Shown: piece after piece, positions 29,361 through 40,682 of the stretch
Layout: the number at the start of each line of letters is the position of its first letter
Position numbering within the stretch: the stretch's first letter is position 1
Origin: Leptopterna dolabrata
Taxonomy: Eukaryota; Arthropoda; Insecta; Hemiptera; Miridae
DNA: 64,000 nucleotides
Assembly (NCBI GenBank): GCA_954871275.1
Contig: OX940978.1
Location: 41,064,078 to 41,128,077 of the forward strand
Direction: 5' to 3'
Notes under the pieces: model-generated
What the model was told of the DNA's origin: nothing
Databases searched by the model: none
Seen by the model: only the letters and a program-made list of their open reading frames with translations
Translations under genes and position numbers: made by a program

Positions 29361-31556
29361 GGTGGTGGTTGTCAAAAGCGCGAGGTGGCCCAAAAACACC
29401 TAAAATTTTTGAATCAAAAGCGCGAATTCGAGAAGAAAGATTAGGTTCATAAGCGTCACTGCTTCCTGTGTCAAAAGCGCGAGCTGGAGCCGTTACTTTT
29501 ACTTAAGTAGGTACTGCTACTGTTTCCTTTAACAAATACCTACCTACTACCTTCTACTGTACCTACCTGAATAAAGGAAACATGATTAAAAAAATCAGAG
29601 ATGTGAAAACAATTATATTTATATTAACAACTTTTTTGTCATGTTTTTACCCTATCAAATATAAAGTTGTTATACAGGGTGTAACATGAGTGATGCAAAA
29701 CCTCTCTCCCACGTGTTCTGCATCTAATTTCCGACCAAAAGCATCCAAAAAAATTTTTTACCCCGCTTAAAACCCCACTTTTTTCACTTTTAAGATTTTT
29801 TCGAGATTCCGACCTCGTCTCACTAAAGCAGCTATAATTTCCTTAATTTAAAGAGTAAATTCAAATTTGAAGATACCGTTGAAAAGAGCGCTAAATTTCC
29901 TGTCTCTCTAATGCCTAACAAAAATTTTTTAGGAGGATTTGAGGAGTGAAAATGGAGTTTGAAAAGTGAATTAGGTCAAAATTTTAAAATCGTCTGTTTT
30001 TCAAACGCTTGGTGATCCTATTAATTCTTGTAGCAGAATGGTGAAGGTAAGCTAAAAAATGCGCCAAAACGTCAGCTTTCCAACTGACTAATCAAAACGT
30101 TTTTTGGAATTGATTTCAAGAGAGAAAATGAGGTTTGAATACGAAAAAACGTGTTGTTTCCGGCTAAATTGTGGGGTTTTCATGAAAAATGTACCTTTTA
30201 TGAAGGAGTGAGTCAACTATGGGGTAATTTTCAAATCGAATGGTGACACCCTCACATCATCTCCCAGTAAGTATTTGGTCGGTATTTTCATTTTAGTCCA
30301 AGGGTGTTGGCATTACTAAGAATGGAACTATGGAAGTTAAGCGGGACTCTGTTCAATCCTTTATTTGCTCAAAATGCCTTCCGTTTTGGCGAATACAGGA
30401 CCGGTTCGTTTGTGAAGGGTCCATAGGTGGCAGCGAAAAAGACAAGAACTCATCCCCATCATTCGTAGAGGTACACAAACAACAGCCGTCTCACGGATCT
30501 TTCAATACTCTTTGCTTAACTTACATAGTTTCATTCTTTGCAATGCCAACACCCTTGGACTAAAATGAAAATACCGACCAAATACTTAGGTACTGGGAGA
30601 TGATGTGAGGGTGTCACCATTCGATTCGAAAATTACCCCATAGTTGACTCACTACTTCACAAAAGGTACATTTTTCATGAAAAACCCACGATTTAGCCGG
30701 AAACAACACGTTTTTTCGTTTTCAAACCTCATTTTCTCTCTTGAAATCAATTTAAAAAAAGTTTTGATTAGTCCGTTGGAAAGCTGACGTTTTGGCGCAT
30801 TTTTTAGCTTACCTTCATCATTCTGCTACAAGAATTAATAGGATCACCAAGCGTTTGAAAAAACAGACGATTTTAAAATTTTGACAAAATTCACTTTTCA
30901 AACTCCATTTTCACTCCTCAAATCCTCCTAAAAATTTTGTGTTAGGCATTAGAGAGACAGGAAATTTAGCGCTCTTTTCAACGGTATATTCAAATTTGAA
31001 TTTACTCTTTAAATTAAGGAAATTATAGCTGCTTTAGTGAGACGAGGTCGGAATCTCGAAAAAATCTTAAAAGTGAAAAAAGTGGGGTTTTAAGCGGGGT
31101 AAAAAAAAAAGTTATAGGACACTTTTGGTCGGAAATTAGATGTAGAACACGTGGGAGGGAGGTTTTGCATCACTCATGTTACACACTGTATATTGAAAGA
31201 AATTTGAAATATCAAAAGTATCAGCGCAAACGCACTGAGCGGAGGATGAATACTAAACGATAAACCCCAGGAACAATGACAGTGTGAGTGTAAGTAGGAG
31301 TTATGTAAGTAAACTGAGTAGGTAAACATTTCAATGAACAGAGGCCTGGGACTTGGTCAAAAGTCGCGACTCCTCAGATCGGCGACGATCAGCGATAGGA
31401 GCCTAGGAAAGGCGCTATCTGCTTCAAGAACTGTTACTTTATTCTGTTATAGTGGCTCGCGCTTTTAAATCTAAATACTAGCAGGGAACCTCACGCTTTT
31501 AAACATGAAAAAATTTGCGCTTTTCAAACGCATTCCAAGGGAATCAGCGCTTATGA
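29361..31556. mobile_element. Candidate transposon with arrays of CAAAAGCGCGAG subterminal motifs
   Basis: Four copies of (T)CAAAAGCGCGAG or variants lie at 29373, 29415, 29447 and 29471, and four inverted copies at 31456, 31491, 31514 and 31545. The outer sequences also pair loosely: GGTGGTTGTCAAAAGCGC on the left against GGTGGGTATCATAAGCGC (reverse complement) on the right. This resembles transposase-binding arrays at the ends of a DNA transposon. Inside sits the 29673-31190 foldback. No transposase frame seen. Confidence 0.5.
29673..31190. mobile_element. 1.5-kb foldback element with about 640-bp inverted arms
   Basis: Left arm 29673-30314 starts TACAGGGTGTAACATGAG; right arm 30542-31190 ends CATGTTACACACTGTA. 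Arms match along their whole length with few differences. Each outer end is flanked by TA (29671-29672, 31191-31192), the duplication made by Tc1/mariner-type transposases. The 227-bp centre (30315-30541) is unrelated to the arms and to anything else here, and may be captured sequence. A transcript would fold into a very long hairpin. Confidence 0.9.
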
Positions 31557-31565
31557 TACCCACCC

Positions 31566-33391
31566 GGCGGGCGAGCGCGCATTTTTATTATTCTGTGAAT
31601 AATACACCTATGTATTCGCTCAGCAAAAACTATGATAACACTCCCACAAATTTTTTCTTTTACGTTTCAAGGTACGTAGATTCCTAAAATGCAGTGTCCA
31701 TCCACCGTATCATCCATATATCTACTTCATTTTCTGTCTAAAAAATTCGTTCTTTCGCACACAGGCTCCATTTGGGCCCTACTTGTGCTCCGAAGCTCGG
31801 CCGCCCTATCGGAATACACCCAGGGGTGTTATGCGGGAAAAATTTGTGTAAAAATAGTTATCGTTATACATGTTCTTAAGGGTGAGAAGACCGAATATGA
31901 AGTTGATTTTGACCAAAGAGTGAAGAATTGAGGTTGTAACCGAAGGTTCAGCACCCAATATTAATTTTTTATGGGTCAAAATCCTATGTAATTGTCTGAA
32001 ATCACCATAAACTTGTATAATAATACTAAAAGTAGTGTTAACAGGTGAACCAACGCAATTAAATGGCACGATAATTTGTAAAAAAAAAAGGAGCCTAATT
32101 TGTGTTCTTGGGAAACAATAAATGAACAGCCAACATTTCTTGTAGGTAAGTCCAGTAGAATAATAAACCCATGTGACAAGGACTTTGCAGCGTTTTTCTC
32201 TTTTACATCGCTGTGCGCTGTTGACGCGGAACACTACACAACGCAACTGTCTCGTTACTCGCCCCATCGAAGTAGCTCGGCCGAGTACTCCACCGACTAC
32301 TCGGCCGAGCTACTCGGTAGGCCTTACTAATTACACCTACCGATGTAGGTGTAATGGGTTTACACCTACATCGGGGCGAGTAGGTGATTACATTTCAGCG
32401 ACGAGACAGTTGCGTCTTGTAGTGTTCCACGCAATATGAAACAGCGAAGTAAAAAGAAAAACGCTGCAAATCCCAGCACAACGGTTTGTTATTTTGTACA
32501 GAATACCCTTCTGTTACAGATCACAGCTCTCTGTATAGATAACCCGTCTGTGCAATGTAATATGTACTACTCTATACATATTATGTGAATCGCAGACCCT
32601 CCGTAGGTTAGTACCTGCCTACTAGTGATAGTACTTACCTACCGAAATGTTGGCTGTTCATTTATTGTTTCTCAAAAACACAAATTAGGCTCCTATATAT
32701 TTTTTTTATTTTTTTTTACAATTTATCTATCATCATTTATAGTGTCATTTAATTGTGTTGATTCACTTGTTGATACTACTTATCGTGTTATTGTATTACT
32801 TTACGGTGATTTCAGACAGTTGCCCCGGTTTTTGACCCATAAAAAAATGAATATTGGGAGCTGAACCTTCGTACAACCTCAATTGCTCACTCTTTAGTGT
32901 AAATCAACATCATATTCGGTCTTCCCGCCCTAAAAAACATGGATAATGATATCTCACAAGGTGTGAAAAAAACCCTATTTTTACACCCATTCCTCCCCCC
33001 CCCCCCCCCCCAAAATACCCCTGGGTGTATTCCGATCGGGTGGCCGAGCTTCGAAGCACAACTAGGACCCAAATGTGTTCCAAAATCGGGACCCAAACTG
33101 TGCGCGGAAAAACGACGATTTAACGTAAACTTAAGGCTGAAACTTCGTTAGAACCTAAACATGGAAAGTTTCTGGAAACCACTAGGGCCATAGTGGAGCC
33201 TGTATGTTAAAGAACGAATTTTTTAGACTGAAAATGAAGTAGATATGGATGATACGGCGGATTTATGGGATCTACGCACCTTGAAACGTAAAAGAAAAAA
33301 TTTTGAGGGGGTGCTATAAAAAATTTTTGCTGAGCGAATACGTAGGTGTATTATTCACAGAATAATAAACCAAAAGGCGCGCTCGCCCGCC
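31566..33391. mobile_element. Large inverted composite of family B/A ends within a 15-bp GC-rich inverted repeat
   Basis: Forward family B portion 31582-32197 ends GCAGCGTTTTT. The reversed portion begins AAAAACGCTGC at 32457 as family A text to about 32640, then switches to family B text ending CAGAATAATAAACCAAAA at 33375. A palindromic insert (32188-32467) forms the centre. Immediately outside are GGCGGGCGAGCGCGC (31566-31580) and its exact reverse complement (33377-33391). Either the composite landed in a palindrome, or these 15 bp belong to it. A long C run lies near 32995-33012. Confidence 0.65.
32188..32467. repeat. 280-bp palindrome with CTCGGCCGAG centre
   Basis: Arms pair from GCAGCGTTTTTCTCTTTTAC to GTAAAAAGAAAAACGCTGC, through GAACACTACA...ACGCAACTGTCTCG against CGAGACAGTTGCG...TGTAGTGTTCC. 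Inside are smaller palindromes: CTCGGCCGAG, twice, and CACCTAC...GTAGGTG. It joins the convergent ends of two repeat halves. Confidence 0.8.
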
Positions 33392-34205
33392 AAACCTGAT
33401 TACACTAGCCGAGTGGATGGCCGAGAAGCAACTGAGCGAGTGGATGATTGGTTGGGAGGGGGTGGGGGTCCCTACTCGGCCGAAAGAATAGAACATGGTT
33501 CTATTCACTGACTCGCCCAAAATCACTCACCCCTTACTAGGCCGAATACTGTATGGGATGATCACACTGCGATTTACTCGGCCGAGTGCACTGTCTCGGC
33601 CCAGTACTCGGCAGGTGTAATTGGGGCTTTCTACGGATCCCTGACGGTCGAGCGACGGAGAGACGTTTACTTCCTTTACCGCTCCGACGATCGGTTAGTG
33701 GTAGCCAATTTCGGCAGCGGACTTCTCTCCGTCATCCCCAGTAGCCCGTCCGTAAAGGGTGCTCTGTAGATGGTACCGTACCCTTTACGGACGATGACGG
33801 AGGAGGATGACGGAGAGACGTGCACTGCCTCGACGTCTCCGTTAACCGGTTGACGGGGAAGTGAAGGTAGTACGCGTCTCTCCGTCGCTCGTTCATAAAG
33901 GGCCCGGATGTTTCTATGGGGGCATCCTCAACGGAAAGGCAATGGAGGGTTGCGCTTCCTTAACCTGTCCGATAACCATCCGCCGTGATCCCCTCGACCG
34001 TCTGTCAAATATGTTGCGGAACAATCACGGATCATTGAAGGAAGGGCACGGAAGCATTAAGGATAGTGAAGGGTGGGCTACAGAAAATCCACGGAAGAAT
34101 CAGCGGTAAGTCATTTTTTAAGGTATGAAGGAAGGGCACGGTCAGTGAAGGGTGGGCTACAGAACACCTAGGGCTAGTCCACGGATGGTTACGGGGACTC
34201 GAGGA
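33392..34205. repeat. CTCGGCCGAG words, then ACGGA-rich degenerate repeats
   Basis: 33392-33640 repeats the centre of the 32188 palindrome in scattered form (CTAGCCGAGT, CTACTCGGCCGA, TTACTCGGCCGAGT, TCGGCCCAGTACTCGG). 33640-34205 contains TCTCCGT/ACGGAGAGACG words and GAAGGGCACGG with GTGAAGGGTGGGCTACAGA twice (about 34070, 34145), the same wording as the 97-bp repeat downstream. No gene. Confidence 0.5.
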
Positions 34206-34213
34206 TCTTTACT

Positions 34214-35715
34214 GGGGGCCTATTCACTAAGCGAAAGAGACATCTCTATTCGGTCCGACTCTCTCTTTTGGCAGAAGAGATTTTTATAGTATCCATGACA
34301 GGGTTATTCAGTAACTTCTAAAAGAGAGAGTTCTTGGCATTTTCGAGCTCTTTCAGAGAGACAGCTAATAAGGTGTCATTCCTCGAAAGAGGTGTCATTC
34401 TCGTTTGTTTGACAGTGATGAATCGTGTAATAGCCTCGTTCATCCGCAACCACATCGGTAATTTTGATGGTGTTTTTTGGTTTATTATTCTGTGAATAAT
34501 GCACCTATGTATTCGCTCAGCAAAAAATTTTTATAAAACCCCCTCAAAATTTTTTCCGTTTCAAGGTGCCTAGATTCCAAAAATGCAATGTTCGTCCGCC
34601 GTCCGCCGTATCAAGTGTACCGGCTTCATTTTCGGTCTAAAAAATTCGTTCTTTCGCACACAGGCTCCATTTGGGCCCTAGTTGTGTCCCGAAACTTTGC
34701 AGCCAGATCGGAATATACCCAGGGGTGTTATGAGTGAAAATGTGCATAAAAATAGGTACTTTTTGTGCTTTAGTAACATGTTAGTAACATGAGCTTTTGA
34801 GGTATCGTTTTCCATGTTTCTGGGGACGAAAAGACCGAATAGTAAGTCGATTTTGACCAAAGAGTGGAAAATAGAGGTTCTACCGAATGTTCAGCTCCCA
34901 AAATTGATTTTTTATGAGTCAAAAAGCTGGGAAATCGTCTGAAATTACCATCAATTTGTATAATAACACTAGAAAAAGTGTCAGCACGTGGATCAAGACG
35001 ATTAAATGGCACTATGAATGATCACAGATAATTTGAAAAAAAGAGCCTAGGCACCTAATCCGTGTTTTAGGGGCTAAAATTGGTGGAAACCATCAGAAAT
35101 AGCTATTTCAATTATTTCACATGAAAGAATCAATAAATGAACAGCCAGCAATTCTGTAGGTAAGTCCAATAGAATAATAAACCCATGTGACAAGGACTTT
35201 GCAGCGTTTTTCATTTCATAAAGCCAAGTCAGTTTTCATTAAAAATATATTGATTCATGAGTAAAAACGTCCAAGTACGGGTTGAGGTAGGTACCTATCT
35301 ACCTAAGAGTGGCTGTTCATTAGGTGTAGATATATCTATAATACAAGCATTAAGCCCCCTAATTCGACTTTTTCTGTTTATAATATTGAGACTTTTTTTC
35401 AATTTCATTTAAACTTTTATCCGATTCATGAGTAAAAACGTCCAAGTATGGATTGAATAGGTATTACTAAGAAATGCGTTCATTATTAAGGAATTGAACT
35501 CCCGGGGCCACAAACATCTCGCACTTCATGGATACTATGGGATTTTCATGCATTAGGATCCATATATCTTTCTTGAGGTCACTGGAGCCATTCTGTAAAA
35601 TAGATGAACCCCGGAGACATTGGAAGAGACTGTCTCCCGGTGGAGACTATCTCTCCCGGGAGATTTTCAAAATAGATAATCTATTTTCACTATCTATTTT
35701 AGTGAACAGGCCTCC
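34214..35715. mobile_element. TIR element split by a family B insertion
   Basis: Left end GGGGGCCTATTCACTAA and right end TTAGTGAACAGGCCTCC are inverted repeats. Interior flanks contain GAGAGA/TCTCTC-rich stretches on both sides (34240-34370, 35600-35670). A family B copy (34473-35211) occupies the middle. No target duplication established and no transposase frame, so probably a MITE. Confidence 0.55.
34473..35211 (+). mobile_element. Repeat family B copy, near complete
   Basis: From TTTTTTGGTTTATTATTC to GACTTTGCAGCGTTTTT, 739 bp. Subterminal GGTTTATTATTCT and AGAATAATAAACC are inverted. Order of blocks matches 36478-37241. Confidence 0.8.
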
Positions 35716-35759
35716 AGGTGCTCCACGGAAAAATCGACGGTGAGTCACTGTAGGTGTGA

Positions 35760-36175
35760 AGGAAGGGCACTGACAGTCAAGGGTGGGCTAGAGAAAACCT
35801 AGCGAGAGTCCACGGATATCCACGGGAAAATCATGGATGGGCTACGGGGAGGCGATGGAGTGTTGCGGGTTAGTCAAGGGTGGGCTAGAGAAAACCTAGG
35901 GAGAGCCCATGGATATCCACGGGAAAATCATGGATGGGCTACGGGGAGGCGATCGAGTGTTGCGGGTTAGTCAAGGGTGGGCTAGAGAAAACCTAGGGAG
36001 AGCCCATGGATATCCACGGGAAAATCATGGATGGGCTACGGGGAGGCGATCGAGTGTTGCGGGTTAGTCAAGGGTGGGCTAGAGAAAACCTAGAGAGAGC
36101 CCATGTATGTCCACGGGAAAATCATGGATGGGCTACGGGGAGGCGATCGAGTTTTGCGGGTTAGTCAAGGCTATG
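35760..36175 (+). repeat. 97-bp tandem repeat, just over four units
   Basis: The word GAGTGTTGCGGGTTAGTCAA recurs with its G at 35858, 35955, 36052 and (one base changed) 36149: exact 97-bp spacing. Units contain GGGTGGGCTAGAGAAAACCT and ATCCACGGGAAAATCATGG. The first unit is the most diverged; the later ones are nearly identical, indicating recent amplification. Frames across it are accidental. Confidence 0.92.
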
Positions 36176-36477
36176 ACGACCCGTACAAAGTCACGGTACA
36201 ATCCACGGGCGTGGGACGGAACGTTGAAGGATTAAGAACGGAAATCGCTACACTTTTACGGGGATTTTCGGGGTACTCCCGTGAAAATGACCATCCGTTG
36301 ATTTTGCCGAAATAGTACACCACGGAAACCACGGGTGTTTCCGTTGACGATCCTTCAACAAGATAGAGTTTACGGATAAATTTATAGAATGCATCCGTGA
36401 CCGCTTAATTTTACGGATGCACCACTTCATTTAGTGCCAATCTACGGGGGCGCTTCCGTTGTTTTTTACGGAAAACA
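36176..36477. other. Flank of the 97-bp array with ACGGA words
   Basis: ACCACGG, TTTACGGA and CCGTTG words recur, similar in style to 28.6-29.3 kb. No gene. Confidence 0.4.
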
Positions 36478-38405
36478 CCTTTTTTTTGGTTTATTATTCT
36501 GTGAATAATACACCTATGTATTCGCTCAGCAAACAATTTTTATGACACCCCCTCAAAATTTTTTCTTTTCCGTTTCAAGGTGCGTAGATTCCAAAAATGC
36601 AATGTCCGTTCGCCGTCCGCCGTACGCCGTACGCCGTCCGCATTATCACGTGTACAGGCTTCATATTCGGTCTAAAAAAGTCGTTCTTTCGCACACATGC
36701 TCCATTTGGGCCCTAGTTGTGTCCCAAAACTTTTCAGCCCGATCGGGATATACCCAGGGGTGTTATGAGTGAAAATGTGTATAAAATGGGTACTTTTTGT
36801 GTTTTAGTAACATATTAGTAAAATGAGCTTTTGAGTTATCGATTTCCATGTTTTTGGGGACGAGAAGACCGAATATGAAGTCGATTTTGACCAAGAAGTG
36901 GAAATTTGAGGTTGTACCAGATGTTCAGCTCCCAAAATTGATTTTTTATGAGTCAAAAACCTGGAAATCGTCTGAAATCACCATCACCTTGTAGAATAAC
37001 ACTAGGAAAAGTGTCAAAACGTGGATCAAGACGATTAAATGGCACTATCAATGATCAAAGATAACTTGAAAAAAAGGAGCGTACCTAATTCAAGTTTTGG
37101 GGGCCAAAATAGGTGGAAACCACCAGAAGTAGCTATTTCAATTATTTTACATGAAATATACAATAAATGAACAGCCAACATTTCTGTACGTATGCCCAGT
37201 AGAATAATAAACCCATGTGACAAGGACTTTGCAGCGTTTTTTCTCTCAGTGTAATCAGGATAGTATTCGTAATTCGATTATTCCAACCCCAAGACAAACT
37301 AAATCACTCGCGAAGCGTGGAAACCATTTTCAAAATAAAAACGCTGCAAATTCCTTGTCACATGGGTTTATTATTCTACTGGACGTACCTACAGAAATTT
37401 TGGCTGTTAATTTATTGTTTCTTTCTTGTGCAATTGTTGAAATGACTATTTTTGATGGTTTCCGCCAGTTTTGGCCCCCAAAACACGAATTAGGCTAGGC
37501 TTTTCCTTTCAACAGATTACTTTTGATCACTGATAGTTCCATTTAATTGTCTTGATTCACCTGTTGGTACTACTTCTGGTGTTATACAAATGTATGGTGA
37601 TTTCAGACAATTTCCCACGTTTTTGACTCATAAAAAATGAATTTCGGGAGCTTAACCCTCGTTAAAACCTCAATTCTTCACTCTTCGGTCAAAATCAACC
37701 AAATATTCGGTCTTCTCGCCGCAAAAAAAAAAAAGGAAAACGATACCTCACAAGCTCATGTTCACTAAAACCTCCAAAATCCCCCGAAAACCCCTATTTT
37801 TACACTCATTTTTACACCCCTGGGTGTATACCGATCGGGCTGCCGAGCTTCGAAGCACAACTAGGACCCAAATGTGTTCCCAAATGGGGACCCGAACTGC
37901 ATGCGGAAAAACGACGATTTTAGACAAAAATTTAACGTAAATTTAAGGCTGGAACTTCCTTAGACCCTCAATTTTCCACTCTTTGGTCAAAATCGATTTA
38001 ATATTCGGTCTTCTCGTCCCAAAAACATGGGAAAAAATTAGGTACTTCAAAAGCTCATGTTACTAAAATGTTACTAAAACACAAACAGCACCTATTTGTA
38101 TACCCATTTTCACTCATAACATCCCCGGGTATATTCCGATCTGGCTGCAAAGTTTCGGGACACAACTAGGGCCCAAATGGAGCATGTGTGCGAAAGAACG
38201 AATTTTTTAGACAGAAAGTGAAGCCGGTACACGTGATACGGCGGACGTCGTACGGCGTACGGCGGACGGCGGACGGCGGACGGACATTACATTTTTGGTA
38301 TCTACGCACCTTGAAACGGAAAAGAAAAAAATTTGAAGGGGTGTTATAAAAATTTTTTGCTGAGCGAATACATAGGTGTATTATTCACAGAATAATAAAC
38401 CAAAA
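36478..38405. mobile_element. Head-to-head family B pair (1.9-kb inverted structure)
   Basis: Forward copy 36478-37241 ends GACTTTGCAGCGTTTTTT; after 95 bp of unrelated sequence the reverse copy starts AAAAACGCTGC at 37337 and ends AATAATAAACCAAAA at 38405. Outer ends therefore form inverted repeats of several hundred bp. The reverse copy carries an extra duplicated module (two GGTCAAAATCRA blocks, about 37688 and 37986), so arms are unequal. CCGTACGCCGTACGCCGT-type runs near 36620 and 38236. Confidence 0.8.
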
Positions 38406-38672
38406 CGGAATTATTGATATAGGTTGCGTATTTCCACTATATATAGTTTCATATATATATGAAAAATATACTGTTGTACCGGTTTCGGTGATCAAACCAT
38501 CGTAAAAAAAAACGGTGGTGAAATTCAACCTTTCAATAACTCCGTTTTAATTTTTCCAACCCGAAGCTTACAAAATACGACACAAGAACATGTAGCGGCC
38601 ATTGTAACCAAATAATGCAGGTGATAGTTTAGTTCCCGATTGTTGTTTTTGATAAATTATTGGTGTATATTG
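38406..38672. other. AT-rich spacer
   Basis: TATATATAGTTTCATATATATAT palindromic run near 38437-38460; nothing else seen. Confidence 0.4.
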
Positions 38673-40682
38673 ATGGGTTTATTATTCTGTTAGACATACC
38701 TACAGAAATTTTGGCTGTTCATTAATTGTTTCGCTTATTTTCAATAATTTAAATCGCTGTTCTTGGTGGTTTCCGCCAATTTTGGCAAAAAAAAAAATAA
38801 AAAAAATTAGGCCCCTACTTTATAACAAATTATCCATGATCATTGATATTCCATTTAATTGTCTTGATTCACCTGTACTTCTAGTGTTACTATACAATTT
38901 TATGGTGATTTCAGACAATTTCCCAGGTTTTCGACTGATAAAAATGAATTTTGGGAGCTGAACTTTCGTTACAACCACAATTCTTCACTCTTTGGTCAGA
39001 ATCGACAATCATATTTGGTCTTCTCGCCCTAAAAAAACATGGAAACTGATACCTCAAAAGGTCATTTTCCTAAAACACCAAAAAACCCTGTCTTTGCATC
39101 CATTTTTCACTCATTTAACACCCCTGGGTATATTCCGATCGGGCTGCAAAGTTTCAGGACGCAACTAGGGCCTAAATAGAGCCTGTGTGTGAAAGGATGA
39201 CTTTTTAGACCGAAAATGAAGTAGTTATGCATGATACGGCGTACGGCGGATGGACATTGCGTTTTTGGAATCTACGCACCTGGAAACGTGAAAGAAAAAA
39301 TTTTGAGGGGGTTGGTATAAAAATGTTGGTTCATAATTCTGTGAATAATACACACCTATGTATTCGCTCAGCAAAAAAATTTTTAACACCCCCTCAAAAT
39401 GGATTTTTTCACGTTTCAAGCTGCGTAGATTCCCAAAACGCTGCGAAGTCCTTTTGTCATGGGTTTATTATTCTATTAGACATACCTACAGAAATGTTGG
39501 CAGTTCATTTATAGTTTTTTTCATGTGCAATAATTGAAATAGTTGTTTCTGATGGTTTCCACCTATTTCCCCCCCCCCCCCCCCCCCCCTTCACCACCAT
39601 AACACGACCTACGCTCTTTTTTTTTCAAATTATCTCTGATCATTGATAGCACCATTTAATTGTCTTGATACACCACTTGACACTTTTGGCTTATTATTCT
39701 AGGAATAATACAGCTATGTATTCGCTCGGCAAATATTTTGTATAGCACCCCCCCGCCCCCCCCCCCAGAATTTTTTCTTTTACGTTCCAAGGTGCGTACA
39801 TTCCAAAAACGCTGCGAAGTCCTTGTCACATGGGTTTATTATTCTACTGGACGTACCTACAGAAATTTTGGCTGTTAATTTATTGTTTCTTTCTTGTGCA
39901 ATTGTTGAAATGACTATTTCTGATGGTTTCCACCAATTTTGGCCCCAAAACACAAATTGGATACGCTCCTTTTTTTTCTAAATTATCTCTGATCATTGGT
40001 AGTGCCAATTAGACGTCTTGATCCACGTGTTAAAACTTTTTCTAGTATTATTATACAAATTGATGGCGATTTCAGACGATTTCCCAGGTTTTTGACTCAT
40101 GAAAAATCAATTTTGGGAGCAGAACCTTTGGCAGAACCTCAATTTTCCACTCTTTGGTCAGAATCGACTTCATATTCGGTTATAGGGGTTTTTGGTGTTT
40201 TAGTAACATGAGCTTGTGAGGTATCGATTTCCATGTTTTTTAGGACGAGGACACCAAATCTGAAGTCGATTTTGACCGAAGAGTGGAAAATTGAGGTTCT
40301 AACGAAGTTTCTGCCTGAAATTTATGTTAAATTTCGGTCTAAAATCGTCGTTCTTCCGCAGTTTGGGTCCCCGTGTTGGAACACATTTTGGTCCTAGTTG
40401 TGCTCCGAAGCTCGGCAGCCCGATCGGAATACACCCAGGGGTTTTATGGGGGAAAAAGTGGGTGTGAGTATAGGGTTTTTCGAGTTTTTTTGTTGAGGTT
40501 TTAGTGAACAGCTTGTGAGGTAACGTTTTCCACGTTTTTTAGAGCGAGAAATTATAATGTTTGATAGCCAGAATTTCTGTAGGTATGTCCAGTAGAATAA
40601 AAAAACCCATGTAACAAGGACTTTGCTGCGTTTTTTGGTGAGCGAATACATAACGTATTATTCACAGAATAATAAACCAAAA
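38673..40682. mobile_element. Mosaic of shuffled family B modules
   Basis: Successive pieces: reversed body 38673-39327; a 107-bp left-end module (39328-39434) fused to AAAACGCTGCGAAGTCC; reversed body to about 39682; a second left-end module (39683-39804), again fused at AAAAACGCTGCGAAGTCC; reversed body to 40178; then a switch inside TTCGGT to forward sequence ending GCTGCGTTTTTT near 40636, fused to a reversed left end finishing AATAATAAACCAAAA at 40682. Long C runs at about 39568-39590 and 39750-39767. The same junction word is used repeatedly. Confidence 0.65.

Noticed and set aside
35760..36175. CRISPR or coding repeat
   Set aside because: Contiguous 97-bp units without unique spacers; frames do not keep phase, as 97 is not a multiple of three.
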